64,000 nucleotides of DNA from Dromaius novaehollandiae (GCF_036370855.1 NC_088102.1:69821601-69885600), one strand, 5' to 3'; counted from the first letter of the stretch, positions 25,450-39,900 are shown. Numbers and translations: made by a program. Notes: generated by a model not told the origin, from the sequence alone.

Positions 25450-28400
25450 ACACTGAGCATCTTCTGAAAGGGAAAGGATGGTTGGCACTTGAGGTTAAAG
25501 GTGAAGAGGTTTAGCCAGGACATAAGTACAAATCTCAGGAAGAATCCAGATAGTGCTAAAGCTTCTTCTAAATGTACATATCAACTTTTAGGTAAGAAAA
25601 TATGGTAGAATAGTACCACTTCCCTTGTATCCAGCTGTCTGTGCCAGTTTAATTTATTTCCCTTCCTTGGCAGCTACACTGGAATAACTTTTCTACTCTC
25701 ATTCTAGGGATTGTGTGGATGAACATGAAAACTGAGAGACTGTAGACATAAGCATAGACTGGGCCTAAGCTTTTCAAAAGTGAAGTGAAATTTAGCTCCC
25801 CCAGAGTAAGTCAAAATCAAGGAGATACATGATTAAAAATACATGTATATTTTACCTGCTTAAATTGAAGATTAAAGGAGGAGTATCTTTAATTTTTGTT
25901 TTCATAGTGCCAGACCTGCACACTGGGCTCACTGAAGAGCGTTAGGGTTTTCAGTTTGAAAAGCATAACGTGTTTGGTGTGAGAGGGTCATGCTGGGTTT
26001 ATTAGCCTGCGTATGCGTGCAGAGTGGGCTTGGTGAGTTCTCTGTCTTCACAGCATATGGTAGCACAGAAATCAGAGATAACATATGTAATAATAATGTT
26101 TTTGCTCACTTCTTGATATCCTAATAAAAGGTCAGTCTCACCTGCTACCTTGAGAATGTGCAGCTGCCTGCAGACTTTATTTAACCAGTGAGGTCTAGGT
26201 AACCTTTAATGAAAATGAAGAATCGAGCAAGAGGGAAGCAAGGGGGACACAGCTTTGGGCTTAATTTTGAAGAAACTGTCTTGCTGTAAAAGTCCATTCT
26301 GGTTCTGGCTGCTGCAGTAGCTCTCGGGAGCTTCAGGAGGTGAAACATTCCTGGCTCCTGGTGGTAGCTGGCTTCCACGTCTGAGCCGCAAGCAATGCGA
26401 GGTACTCTTCTAACAGACCGGGCTTTTGCATAGAAAGGAAACTCAGTAAGCTTGAATGCACCGTCCCTACAAGAAGAACACACCTTGCTTCACTGCTTAG
26501 AAGACGCTGAAGTAAGCAGCTTGCTTTTGTCTTTGTTAGTTGCGTATTTTCATGCATTTCAACTTGATTTGTGGCCAGCTTTCAAAGGTCTAATGAGCAA
26601 GGCGAAAGGAGGACAAACTTGTTTATGTTGGAGCAGTTAAAGGTTGTTCGGAGAGAGCGGGTATGTATACATGATACACCGCTTGCTGCATTAGAAATGT
26701 CCAGCCAGTTGTGCACGTGCTTTTATGTTTAGTGTGCTGTGCCAAGTACGGACTTGGCCTCAAGAAGTCGTGCGGCCACTTAGCATGTTGTACCCAGGTT
26801 AATTAACGGAAGTGACAGTCAGGGCTGAGTAGCCTCGGCGGGGCAGCGTGTCATGCAGCTGCGCTGTTTCTCCTAGCGCTGCCCTAGGTATAACCTTAGG
26901 GAACTTTGTATCTTACTGTTGCATAAAACTGACAGGCTTGTTCAAACCGTGGCTTTCTCATAGCTCCTTCTGAGCAGTGTCCCATCTGGTTGGGGCAGAT
27001 TCAGTGAGATGCCGAAGATTACAGCTATGGTTCGGGTCATGCCCAGCAAAAGTGCAGCTGTGCTGGCAAATATACCGATGTGATCTGACTCAGCTTAGAC
27101 TTGACCAAAAAACCCCCACCCAAAAGCAAGACCAAAAAAACCCCTCACACTTCTTGAGAGCACATACTGGAATAGAATGGAAAAAATACTTAAAAAGGGA
27201 GGGGGAACCTTCAGCTAAAGTTCACGCATCTCATCTTAAGGCTAAGTAAAGCTTTTTTCATAAATGTTCAAATGAATAAGGATAAAGCTTCTAAAAAGTA
27301 GTCAGCATTACCGATTTTTACCTTTCCAAAGAAGAAATATAGGAATCCAGGCCTCATTGAGGCTTGCAGGCTGTCAGGTGCGTGGCACAATGGTAGAATT
27401 GGTGGCGAATTGTCCAAATTTGGCCTTATGCATGCTCTTATGTTTCATCTGATCTGGGTGAAGTTTGAGGCTACAGCGCTGCGGCAGCCTGACCCCATGT
27501 AACGCGGGGGCAGAGGAGGAAGAGGCAAACCTCGGTTGCCCTGTGCCCGGCAGGGCGTTCCCGCCTCCTTGGCCCTGCCCGCTTCGGTGGCTGGCAGATC
27601 CGTGAGCTGTTGCAGCATGCAGACTTGGCAGCAGAGCTGTTCCTCCCTACCTCCCCCACCTCCGCTTGTCACTCCCTGCGGTAGGTTCCCGCTCCGACAG
27701 CTTGGCAGAGGCTTGGCGAGTGTCAGAGTCGGCAGGGAGGAGACGAGGGCCAGCAAGGGGCAATGCAGAGCCGGCTGCAGAGCTGCTGGCAGGGACGATC
27801 CTGATTTTCAGTCCTGGTCTGCTCAGCACTTTCTGGGCGTGAATGGTTACATGTCAGCGGCACGCACGTGCGCTGTCTTGCTCGCTCTCAACAAAGTGCT
27901 CGGAACTGATAACCTAAATTATTTGAAGTTTAAGTCCTAGCGTAAATGAGCCACCTTAAATGCGGTTCGTCACCTCGGTTATGCAGGGTTTTTTGATAAA
28001 CTTCACTAGTTCACAAGTTACTCTTCTGGACTCGATCAGGTGCCCTAATTCCTCTCCCCTTTCTTTTCCCCTCCACTGTCCCACATTCACAGCGGTGGAC
28101 AAATATTTTAAAGCCAGTCTTCTCTGGGGACCATCTTTTCAAGGGATTGCATAGACTTAAGTTGTTTGGGAAGAGGTGCTCCTGATTAACCTCTGTATTA
28201 AACCCTAAGACTGTTTCTCTAAGGGGGATAAATCTATGGGTGAGGGATTTCTTTTGTTTTGTGTTGTTTGACATCATCCCGACCTGTTATACGTTGTGTA
28301 TCCTGTGGTTGCTCTTTGCTGTTAAAAGTTGGACATTAACTGAAGGATGGGCTAGTGGGCGTGATGCTGAACCTAACTTTAGGAAATCTGTTCCCGGAGC

Positions 28401-31400
28401 TCAGTACGGTTTACAGATGCCTTGTTTTACTCATTAGGTTGCTTCGGTTTCACCTGAGACTTGAGACCAGGTTGGAGCAATTGCAAGGGGAAGGGGAGCT
28501 GTTCATAGTTGTGCTAAGCAGTTCTAAAGGGTTGTGGTGGTTGTCTTAAAAATAAGTGAATAAAATTTCTCTTTGGGGGAGGGGGGGAATAATAAAATGG
28601 TTTTGAAAATATGCATGATGTCTAGCAGCTTTTTCCAGCAGTCATCAGAATTGGTCACCTAGGCATTTGGAGAGATGCGGTAAAGAGCGATGATGAGTGT
28701 TTAGTCTCATGTAGGTGATGACTTCACATTTGCTCTGCCTGGAGCATTAATATTTAACAGTTTAGTACTGATAGACTGTAAATGCTTTGGGGAATCATTC
28801 TGAGGTAATAAGCCAGTGGAAAAAGGAAGAAATCAAATTTCATATTTTCTTTTTTTCTTGAGCACAATATTGTAGAAAAACAGTTGTGCTTCTTTTGGGC
28901 ACAATATTCCTGGCATATGAAATGAGATTAAACTGCCTAAGCAGTGGCATATGCTTCCCGTTTTTAATTGTTATCCGAACACGTTTATTGTTCCTGAAGA
29001 GGAACGTTAGTTAGTGGTTTTGTCAAACTGACTTCTCCCAAATTTGGGGTGTGGGCTACAAAACAAAACAAACTTTTATAAAGGAGTTGTTTGGCAATAT
29101 GAACGCTTGCATTTGGGATGAGCCTTAACATTAATGAAGGTGTGTTCGTGAGAGTTGAGTGAGGTTTTCTGCATCACAAAGTCATGTCATTGAGCAGCTT
29201 TATTTCACATACGGTAAGTTATAAGTTACTATTTTAACTGCATGAGGTGAAATGCTCTAACAGCAGCACTGTTCAGGAGCTTGCAGTTATTGTACTTCCT
29301 TGCCAGGATGCGCGAATGTTGCATTGGTTTCTATGGGCAAAGAACAGACTTGGCAGAGACCTTTTTACCTTAAGTGTTTGGACCGAGAGATGTTTGGAAG
29401 CTGTTTTAGAAGCAGATATGTCCCAGTCTATGCAGTATTAATACAATGTGTTTTGTCCTGTTCCTGACAGCTGATCAGATAATGCTTAACTCTGTAGGTA
29501 AAAAAGCGTAAGTAAGTACATTTCGTCAGCTAATACTTCTAGAACAAGCTTAACCATGCTGTGGTACTTTAGGGAAAAACTGATATTATTCTAAACAGTT
29601 GTGTTTTGCTGTATTTTACAGCTGAATTGGATAAAGATATTAGCAGAGATAAGTTCTAGTGATGATGGGTTTTCATGGTTTTATATTCAAATGTAATATA
29701 CGTGCCAATACTTCCATCCTGCCTTTGCATGCTGCCTTTAGGTTTCAGTTTTTGATGCCTTCCCGGATGGCCCCATCTCCCTGATAGCAGTGCCATATTA
29801 AAGTGGCTAAACTATTGTTGAATGTAGGCCATCCCTGGAGGCAGGTAAGATGGACTTGTACAGTATTATACTTGATCCATTCAGTTGACTCTCTCTCTAA
29901 CTTTTTTTAAGCAAAGTACTCCTGTGTTTTTCCTTTATTTTGTCCACACTGCAGCCCCTCTCAATCCCTAATCTCTTTGGCAGAGAGGAGCAGTCGGAGC
30001 CAGTAAACCATCAGTGCTGCTAAGGGGAAGGCCATTCCTGAAACCAAGCTCTCTACTACGGTGGACTCTGAGAATGGAGTGAAAAGGTCCTGACTGACCA
30101 GAGCAGGCTTCCTGTGGAACAGGCTTCCCAGGGTATGCTGCAGCACTTGCGCTGCCAGTATCTTCTTGATGGTTTTGATTACACTAGCCCTTTATTACTG
30201 CATGTAATCCTGCTGTGTGGACCAACTCTAGGAGTTCAGAAACTGACCATTCCAGGACTAGACAATGGTATTTAGATGCTGAAATTTTATTTGGTGCAAG
30301 AAGGAGGGAATGGAGAAACATCAGAAAGACAGCCTTGTAGGGAGACTAGTAATTCATAGTGGTTTTCACTTGCCTGATGTTACTGGCAAATGAAATGTGG
30401 GTGGGCAGTACCTGAAGACGTTTGTCAACTCTCTGGAAGTGGATTAAATTAAACGGGTTTCTTCGTTTGCCCGCACGTGGAATAACTGAGGAATAGACAG
30501 TCTGCCCTAACTTAGGGCTGAGCTTCTGCATATAGGTGAGCATTTGAAATCGAGAAATGATTACCAGGTCAACTTTGGTAAAGCAGACGAACTTTATTAA
30601 ACTTGTTTACTTTTTTTCCTCTTGTTAGTCACTTGACTCGCAAGCGATTGGCAAATCTGCTTGACATTTAGACCTGAAGGTCTAAGGATGAAAAACACAT
30701 TTGACCTTTGAAAGTATTATGGTCAATGTATTACACTGACCTTCAGTTCACGTGTATGTTGGTTACTAAAATAGCCTTAGAGAAGGCTATGTGTAGCGTT
30801 CATGTGCACTAAGGCTTGGAGTCTTTGCACTGTTGTGAATAAAATGGAAATATGGTGAGTTTTGGCTCCAGAACTGTTGGGAATACCAAATAACATGGCG
30901 TTTCAAGCCACAGAAACTACTAGTCCTAACAAAGCTAATAAAAACACTGTCTTGGATGTTTGTTTAAATAGAATGTAAACACTTCTTTTAATTCAGAAGG
31001 AACATATTTTGCAGTGTGTGTTTCTAGGTTGATAGAGGCTATTTAATAAATATTATGCAAGGATTAAAAACCAGCTTTGAAGATGCAACTCTGTGACATG
31101 GCAAGACTAGAATTAACTCATTCTTGTCTCTACTGGCAGAGTACTTAGCATGGTTATGTGTTTTTCTTTTTTTTAGCTGAAGATATACTAGGGACTGAAA
31201 TTCTGACAGTGGAGCCCTTTAGCCAAGTACTAGACATTGAAACAAATTAATGAACTTGCTGCTATGCTTGCTACCCTTCTTAGTTTGTGATACTTCTTTC
31301 TTTGAAGAATAGCACTGCCCTTGCTTTCAGAAGAAACAGTAGTTATCCTACTTGAAGCCTGCATTAAAAAAGCAAACCCAGAAAACCCTCCATAATCGGT

Positions 31401-32368
31401 GGAGAAGGAAGGTGAATTTTTGTTTCTAGAAATTCTTCCTGAGATTGCCAGAAACAGCCATCTTGGAAAGAAGCATCACTTAATATGCTACTTTTTCTTG
31501 CTTACACAGTGTTGACTTCTTAAGTGTGGGCTGGTAAGCATCACTCTTGAGGCCACTTATGTATACCTCATTATTTTCTTTAATGTTACTTTGTTTTACA
31601 TTGAAAGAATTGGAGTGTCTGAAAGCAGAGGTTTTCTTGATGAATTTTTGAGAGATCAAATGCTGTCCTGATGTGGGTAGTTACTTTACAAGTCTGCATG
31701 TAGACTCTCAATTTGAAGTAGGCTTATCAATTTAGAGTAGGTTTATCTGGATTTTTGTAAGTTGAACTGACTTCAGATTGGAAGTATCTGAATTTCTTGT
31801 ACAGATTTATGCCAAAATGACGGGTATTCTTAGTGCTTGTATCTTTGTTTTTGTGCAAGTTTGTGCATAAATGGGCCTTTAGTATAACAAGCAGCCAGAG
31901 AATAGTTGTGAGGATAGAAAAAGACTGTTAGAGGAAAATCTAGTACTGAGCGGTTCCGACCTCTAGATCTGAAGATGTGACCTCATATAAAACTGCTTAT
32001 AGGTAAAACAGCAATAGAAACTCTGGGTTCATGTTAGATTCCCTTGGCAAACAGCCTTTACAATCTCACTTGCCTTTTGCTTCGTCAAGACGAAGAAGTT
32101 TCTTCCTCTGTCTCCCAGCAGCGAAGGAGGATGTTTAATTGGATGAAGTTTGTGACGGTTTCCTTTCAGATGACAAGCTCCTCTTGAATTTGTCTCAGAG
32201 CATGGTGCGATGGACTGAAATGACTTTTCTTCTTAGCAAGTTGTTTCTTTCTTCCATCGTTCATGTTTTTCATTCCCTGCAAGCGACACTGCGTTCATGC
32301 AGCTGTTGAGCTATTTAATAGAACCTGTTAACATTATTAAATTGCAAAATCTCTTTTTTTTCTTGTAG

Positions 32369-32535
32369 GAAGAAATCTGCTTCATCTTAATCTAATTCAG
32401 TCCTGCTAATCTGCTAATACTGTAGATTGAAAGATTTTTTGCTGTTGCCAGGATACCCTGTAATGGGCAAGGAGCCTCAGAGAATACAAATCGTTCTGTT
32501 TTTTTTAACTTTTTAAAAACTTTTGTGTTTAACAG
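32369..32535 (+). other. Candidate PPP6R3 second 5'UTR exon
   Basis: A 167-nt segment is bounded by a strong acceptor (a T-rich tract ending TTTTCTTGTAG) and a near-ideal donor (AACAG|GTAAGA), and lies between exon 1 and the first coding exon. It has stops in all forward frames, so it would be untranslated. It contains one upstream ATG (32463) that opens a 17-codon frame ending at 32516. Splicing 15734 to 32369 and 32535 to 40105 uses good sites throughout. Support is from splice signals only. Confidence 0.45.
32463..32516 (+). promoter_or_regulatory. Possible upstream ORF in 5'UTR exon 2
   Basis: A 17-codon frame, MGKEPQRIQIVLFFLTF then TAA, lies wholly inside the candidate 5'UTR exon. If the exon is used, this small frame precedes the main start and could dampen translation. 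The start context (A at -3 is absent; G at +4 is present) is only moderate. The role is inferred. Confidence 0.3.
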
Positions 32536-33668
32536 GTAAGAAACATTGCTATTAAACTTCATCTATAGTGGTAGATTTATCTGCTGCACCTGTAAAGCCT
32601 TAGCTTGAATTTTAAGTGGTTTCTCAATGCTTTAACTTATTTTCTTGTCCCTGATGTCCAGTAAAGGCTGACTTACCTGACTTCTGTAGGTTCAAATTTA
32701 CCACCTTCTCAGCTGCTCTTCCTTTTCTGCAGTTCAGACTTTGTGGTCATTCCTTCCCCCATTGTTGCAGCTCTTTTTCCTCTCTCACTACTTTCTAGCT
32801 GGCTATTTTCAAACTTTGTCCTCTAATCCATCCTGCTGTTGCACTGCCTTTCTTTTTTTCTTTCTTTTGGTCTTATAATGAGAATTGGGGGTTACTTAGG
32901 CACACTGTTGTGGTTATTCTATTTGTTTTACAGGGGACTTGTTTTAAAGTGTTGTGGTTTTGTGACAGGAGGTGTATCAGCTGCCCAGCCTCCAATTTTG
33001 TGGAAGAGTTTCAAAGCAAATGTGTTCGTGAACTGACATAAATTAGGTACGGATGATGTTCAGCACTGTAGGTTCTTGTACTGGGATATGGTAATGGCGT
33101 CTACTGCAACTGGGTTTTTGGTACCAAACTGTGTGCTTCAGGGTCAAGTTGTTCTGTGTGGCTATGCATTCTTCAGCCTTCTTTTTATAACATGCCTGAA
33201 CTATCTGTTTTCCTCTGTACACAGATACCTTCATTCCCATTTTGAAGGTAATTGATGGAAAAGTTGAAAATATCCAGAATCTGAGTTCCCTGACCAATAA
33301 ATATTTTAAATATATAAATGTTTGGCTGTTGAAGTGGAGTTACTATGAAGTTATTCACCTTTTCAGTTTGGGCTGGGGAAATCAATGTCTAATTTAGAGT
33401 TGTTGCAGGTAATTAAGATTGCATTTATATTAAACAGTGGTTTGAGATATGGAGTATGGGTGTTGTCAAGGATACAATTCTTGCTTGGTGCAAGATTGCT
33501 GTCGTAACTTCATTGCAAACTGCAGGTTTTAGCTGATTTTTGTATTCTCTCTGGGCTACTATGACTTGATGAATTTTGAGGAATCGGTGTCTGTCTCAGT
33601 AAACATTAACTGGTTTGGAGCTTTGTTGGCCTACTTTGGCACATCAAGGCAATTGGCTGTTGGGGCAT

Positions 33669-33727
33669 TGTGTGTGTATGTATGTGTTTGTTTATATTTT
33701 ATATATGTGTGTGTGTAATGTGTATAG
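33669..33727. repeat. TG/TATG-rich microsatellite
   Basis: Interrupted TG and TATG repeats with a central T/A-rich spacer. Confidence 0.75.
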
Positions 33728-36507
33728 GTAATATATAAATAATCCTGATCTAGATAAAAGCATAGCTAGTGTGGTAAATAGATAATAGAGACAGTGATTG
33801 CTCTTTTACAGTCAAATTTTGAATGCTCTGCAGCCATAGCAGGCTCCCGCTTCTGCTATGTGATAGTATGGGTATCTGTTGCTCCCATTTCACTCAAGGT
33901 TATGTAGTTTTCCTCTGAGAATAGTTGTTAGCTGAAAAGTATATGTTGTAAATGTGTGTGATGGCTGGAGGGAATTGTATTGGTAGTACAACAAGCATAA
34001 GTTGCAGAATAATCAACGAATTTGCTGAAGTGTTTCTCTTGTATTCCCAAAGGTCCTTTGGTTGTACAGGAATCCTTGATAGTATTTGGAGGAAGATGCA
34101 GTGTCTTGTTTTGATATGTAAATTAAATTCTGCCAGCAAATAGTTCAACACACTGAGATGTTGCTAGGTTATTTAAAATGAAATGCTCCCTCGCAGTTCC
34201 TGGATCTTACACTTAATGATGGTAAGGTCTTACTAGGATAATTTTGCTTGCCTTAAATCTTGTTTAAGAAAGCTAGAAATGACATTATGGAAGCTCTCCT
34301 GTATCTCACTTTTACTTGAATGATTGCTAGATGTAATATAAACTAGTGTAGCTGAATCTAGGGCTTGGAGCATTAACAGTTTCCTTGCTAGTAACACTCA
34401 AGATCCTTTACCTTTTGTTCCTGTCCTGTACAAAAGATGTAAATTTTAAGTGTCTCTGCTCAGCTGGGGGGGGTCCTTTTTTCTTTGTCTTTTTTCTTTT
34501 TTTCCTTTTTAAGAAGGCAAATAAACAAAACACCCTGAACCTGGCTGCTTTAATTGAAGAGTTTTATTTTTTAAAAAAGGGTTATTGGGTAAGTATGATT
34601 CTTTTTAATTGCGTTAGTTGAAATAAGTAGAAATAAAAGTAAAGAGTAGCAAAGGACCAAAGGTTTTGTACTGATACTATCTGAATGTGGTAGAGGATAA
34701 AGAAATGTGTATTTCATCAGCCCTCGTGTTGATGCCCCAAATTTTTAATGCAGAAGAACCAACAGAAGTGTTTGCCTGTGTATTAGATGTTCTTTTCATC
34801 CATCGGGTGGAGAAAGTATGGAATTTAGTTACAGCACAAGTGTGCACTGACCTGAATTACTGTTACTCTATGGAAAATACCTGTTCTGGTCCAAATATTC
34901 AGGTTTGAATGCAGGTGTTTTATTGTTGATTAATAATGAAATACTGCATTATTTTAGTGTCAGTGAATAGCTGGAACTTACCTTCTTAAATGCCTTGTTA
35001 AATCTTCTGTTTTCTTTGGCAGGGATGGTGGTTGATTTTCAGGGGGATTGGTCCCCTCCTCCAACCGCTGCCCCAAATGGGCCATATCTATCTATCTATA
35101 AAGAAGGGAGAGTGTTAATATTGGTGTTAGTTTTCCTCTATTCAAGTTATCCTCGAGTCCAGACTGAAAATGCAGAGGTGCCTAATTCTTCCACGTAGTA
35201 GGTTTTGGTGCCTCTAAGGCTTTGAGGAACTGGCTCCCAGTGAGTGAAGGACAGTCTGTTTTGGACAGCAGGTTTACGAAGGGTGATGCTCTGGCTAGGT
35301 GAAATAAGGAATTTAAGGAGCAGACACTAGAGTGTTTTCTCTGTCAGTTCTGTTAGCTGGTGCTTCTCTTGAGCTCTAAAACTTTCAGAAATACTCATGC
35401 TCAGCTTTGCTTAGAACAGATGGTCCGTTTCCACTGTCAGAATACCTGGGTGTGCTTTATAAATGCTGATACTGATATGAAACCTACCTTGGGACTCCTT
35501 GTTTCATGTTATTGTGTTGAGCTGGCAGAGGGACATATGCTTAGTGTTTTAAAGAAACCACTTAATACACCTCAAAGGTCTAAAATCTTGTCTCTTTTAA
35601 TGATAAACCCATGAGAATTTTTTTCCTTATTGCTTAGTCTTCCCCCAGACCTATCTGGCTGCTTGTTTTTTAAAAGGCAGTGGATCATCTGCATTGGGAA
35701 TGCTCTTATCGCTGAGAAGTACAAGACTCTTGAGTGCCTTTGGTGGCCCCAAGGGTTACTTTTTGGTGGCTGCTCTCCTTGCATCCAGCTATTAGATCAC
35801 CTTCTATTAGTTGCTACACAGGAATGGCAAAAAGCTATTGTGCTCAGACAGACCAGGTAATTTAGGATGTGTTAGTCACAGAAAAGTTTGTTGGTGCTGA
35901 AGTACTGAGTTGTTTCAGCTGTGCAGTTGAACCTTGTAGGAGGAAGATGCTGCGGTACATAAAAATGACAGCTACGTTCTGACGTTAGGGCTTGGTAATG
36001 CCACCCTTGTTACAGCTTCTGTGTAGCGTTTCTCAAACTTTCTTAGAATATGCAATTTCCAGCTTGACACCTGATTTTTTTTTTTTTTTTAAGCTGCTTT
36101 CACTTCTGTAATGAAACTGGTTATCATTGTAAAATCTGTTAAGTTACTGCCTGAAGCTCTTTGTACATGCTTTTAACTTACCCAGTTGTCAAGTAAAACA
36201 TTTCATCTAAACCAGCCTTCATCTAAGTAGTCAAAGCTGGGTGTCATTCACAGCTAAGCAAGCTGTTCATAGTTTTTTGTAATAATAGCTTTCTTACTAA
36301 CTGGAGAGACTTTTGCCATGCTTTAGAGTAACAAGTGTAACTGTTTTGTAAATGTTCAAAATCTGATAATTTTGGGAAGACTTCAGTCTCCTGTGCAGTT
36401 GTCTGCCTGGAATTCTTGTCTCCATCCTGTACCTGGAAACAGGAAAGGTGTCTGACAGCGACATCCCTTTTAAGCTGAGAAGTTTGATGCAGTTGTTAGT
36501 AGGTTTT

Positions 36508-36523
36508 CCCCCCCCCCCCCCCC
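36508..36523. repeat. Poly(C) tract, 16 bases
   Basis: An uninterrupted C16 run in intron 1. Confidence 0.9.
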
Positions 36524-36902
36524 GCTCTCCCTTCTCTGATGGAGCTGTCGATTAAGCGCTTTGCTCTCAGAGAGAACCACAACCTAGTTGCTGTTTAAAA
36601 AACAAAAACAAACAAACAAAAAAGTACGGTGCAGTTTTCTTCTGCTGTAGTAGGCAGAAGACTTTAGCCTAATCTGGGGTGAAAGGATCCCTTGTAAGCT
36701 TTACTACTTCCTCTCAAAAAACAATTGAAATGAGAACTTTAGCAGCCTGTATCTCTCACCAGGGAGAGGCTTTCTTCATTTCATTGAACTGCTTTCTTTC
36801 CTTTCACAATTAGTCAGGGGTTTACTACGTGGAATGGTATTTCAGCCTTCATTTAGAGAAGAATCTGTTATGTTACCAACTAAGAACAAAACTCTTTTTT
36901 TC

Positions 36903-36946
36903 TGAATGCTAGGCGTTCGTATTTTGAATGCTGGGTGTTCATCTCA
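36903..36946 (+). repeat. Two-copy 22-bp tandem duplication
   Basis: Both copies begin TGAATGCT and share a GG-GTTC core. The second copy starts at 36925. Several substitutions separate them. Confidence 0.6.
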
Positions 36947-39900
36947 ACACAGAAACTTATATCTAGCTGATATAAGCTTTTTGGAAGGACTGTGCATCAG
37001 AAGTCTTAATCTTGCTTGCTGGGTTGCAAAGCTAACTAAACGTTATGGATTATAGTCAGATACCTACAGCAACTTTGCCATCTTCAACACCACACTTTTT
37101 CTTTCTAAGTCTGACTGTGTATGGTGTAGTGTGGGTTTTTTGTTCAAGTGTTATCCTGGATTATTTTGCTTCTTGTAGTACCTAATCTTGAGTGATTCAT
37201 ATTCGGTCTCCGTTTGCATCTTGTATTGAAACAACGCTTTGCTGTTTATATTGGCATGGGACTTGAACATTGAGTGTCGCGTCCCAGGTGACCTTTGGAG
37301 CTGACTGTACGTTTGCAGGTGCTGAAGTCCTGGGAGGAGCATGGGGGGGAAGGTGTTCCTTCCTCAGCTGTGGACAGGAGGCCTAATCCTACCTGTGTTA
37401 ATGGGACTGAAATTTGAAAAAACATGCAAATAATTGAAAACTTTTTTCAGAGTGGGTGAACAGTAGAATGCAGTAAGAATAACAGTAACTTTTTTCTTTC
37501 TAAAACTCCCACTTGGAACTATGGTATGCTGCTTCTAGAGTATCGCCAGTGATAACACCTAAGAAAATTCTCTTCTCTTCAGGGTTCCTGGACTACTTTG
37601 GCACATTTTATGGTGTTTATTTTTCCTTATTCCAAAGGACCTGGGCTCCTGTTGAAAAATGATGGAGTAATCTCTGGCCGGCACCTGACATGTTGAGCAT
37701 CCCCTAAAAGAGCTTGCCTGGGAGAATTTGTGAAATAACGCTGTAACATGTTTGCAGTAGTATGCCTTTTTTTGTTGTTGCTATTTTCTATTGTTAAATT
37801 TCTCTTGAATTAAGTAACTGAGAAATAACTTGAAGCTACTGAAATGAGCTTTTATCATTGCAGAGGGATTTACGTCTGGAGTTAGCATTGATAGTGGTTA
37901 CTTGCATAGATGCAACTTCCACTAATTGGGACAAGGGGAGGGATTTAATCTTACTATAAGCTTGAAAGAAGTCCAAAGCAAAAATACTCTGTGACTTTAC
38001 TGAAGCACTAGCTTACTTGCTCACAATAAGTCTTTGTAGAGCCTGAATGCCCATAAGCCAATGGTTTTAATAACAACTTTGTATAATTTGATTTACGCTA
38101 ATGTCTCTTGTAAGTAAAATCAGGTGTTTTGAACTCTGCTTGCAAGATTACTAATACTTTTAGTAGAAAAGACTTTTCTGCTGATTTTTTTTTAACCATT
38201 TATTCTCTCTTTAATCCTTGCATGGGATCTCACATGATTATGAATACTAGTATTGCAATTGAAGTCATCTGTACTTTTTCCTAGTTGTTTTTTTCTTTTT
38301 TGGTTCATGACTCCCATATGTTTAAATGTGAAACTCTGCATTCCAGGGGCAGTTTTTACGTACGCTCACAACTTCTGACAAAAGCCTGAACAACGTGAGG
38401 TATTCTTAAGTGATCGGCATGTCATAACTAAAACACCGAGAACCCCAAAAGCAAACAAAACCTCTCCTCTATAGTGGATATGCCAGGTTTATTCCCGTCT
38501 GTAGGTCAAATATTGAAGTTTTAGTAATGAAGAAAGTTATAAGGGTTTTGCTGGATCCTGGACTCTAGTCCCTGTGGCTCACAAACTGTTAAGGTGCTGA
38601 ATTAGGTGCTTCACTGTTCTAAGTAGTGGTGTGCACTCTGAATCCATGTGAATTTAGGATATAAATACTTAAAGCTGACTACCTCTTAGTCTGCATAGGA
38701 TCAGGTATTTCTAGTTTAGATTTTTGTAGATTATCTTAAGAGTGCGTATGGCACACGCATGGCTTGACTGTTGCCTGCAAGTTTGCTCCTTCTGCACACA
38801 CAGTTGCAGCTTGCAGACATGTTCTTGCTAAAATAAGACATTCACTTAGATTCTTTGTGGTAATGACATATCCACACAGCTGATGTCACTAATGCATGTC
38901 AGTAATTAACATTGAGTTAATTCCTCACACTTGGAAGGTAGTTACTAAAGGAGTAAAAAGACTCTTTTCTGTGGATTTTTTTAAATCAAGTGCTGCTTAA
39001 AATGATGCTGCTGTGTACATAGAGTTTTAGGAAAGAGCCACTTCCCTTATGGATTGCTAGAATGTCTCTCAATCAGCTTTCTTAAATTCTCCAGTCACAC
39101 AAGACTAGTTGATGCTGTATGAGAAGTAAAATGTTGTAATGTGAAAGCCTGGATTTGTTCAGAATGTAGAGAGTGCTTGTGCTGGGCTGAAGGAGAGGTG
39201 CAGGCAAGCAGGATTTTATTGTGTTTGTCTGAGACTGAAATATTCTTCTTTGATAGCACAGTTGTCTCGGCAACAATTGCTTGCAAGGTTTCTTAGAGCA
39301 GCAAAATGGACCCGGAGGTGCTCAAAGCACTTTGTAAGGAAAGATGTGGAGTTGCTCGTCCTTATGCGTTTGTTGGACCTCTGCAGTGTTTCTGTGGTCT
39401 GGACACTGCAGTTTCTGGGTTGTTAATAATAATTCTTATTGTCCCTTGTTTCATCCCTACCATATGTCAAGTTTGTGGAGGGAAGTACAGTGAGGGAGAG
39501 GGTCCCACGTTCAGATTAACTCCAGCACTCTGTGTGCTGCCGGCAAGTCAAAGATGGCTCTAGTTTCGCGCACCTTCAGAGGTGTTTCCTTCAGTGCCAC
39601 GTGGGGTGGAGGTGGTGGAACTGCAGTGTTTCTGTGCCGTGCCCATTTCTGCTGCCAGCCCTAGCAGTTGCTGAGCAGGTTCTCCTGAATGTGAGGCTTG
39701 CTGCCTAGATAAAACAAAGGGGAGGAAACAAATGTAAGAAATTAAAACCAAGAATTAACCTTTTCTCTTTACTGCAAATTAGCATGTTCCTTTCTTGTAA
39801 GTAAAACCCTGGAGCAAGCTAACTTTACGTTAAAACATTGGCTTATCACTAAAGGTACAAAAATGACTACAGATTATCTGGTCATCTTTAATCAAGTCTG

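Larger units (their letters stand above)
15735..32368 (+). other. PPP6R3 intron 1, first part
   Basis: About 16.6 kb of AT-rich intron. Its only clear content is simple repeats and homopolymers, two short tandem duplications and a GC-richer patch at 27.47-27.88 kb. The numerous open frames are 60-134 codons, mutually overlapping, and lack domains. A stretch around 29.82-30.15 kb holds short motifs that resemble CR1 LINE text, but too weakly to call. Confidence 0.6.

Noticed and set aside
29820-30150. Possible CR1 fragment (GTGGAACAGGCTTCCCAGGG and CCATCCCTGGAGG motifs)
   Set aside because: The motifs are in the wrong order and the intervening sequence does not follow the CR1 pattern; too weak to annotate.
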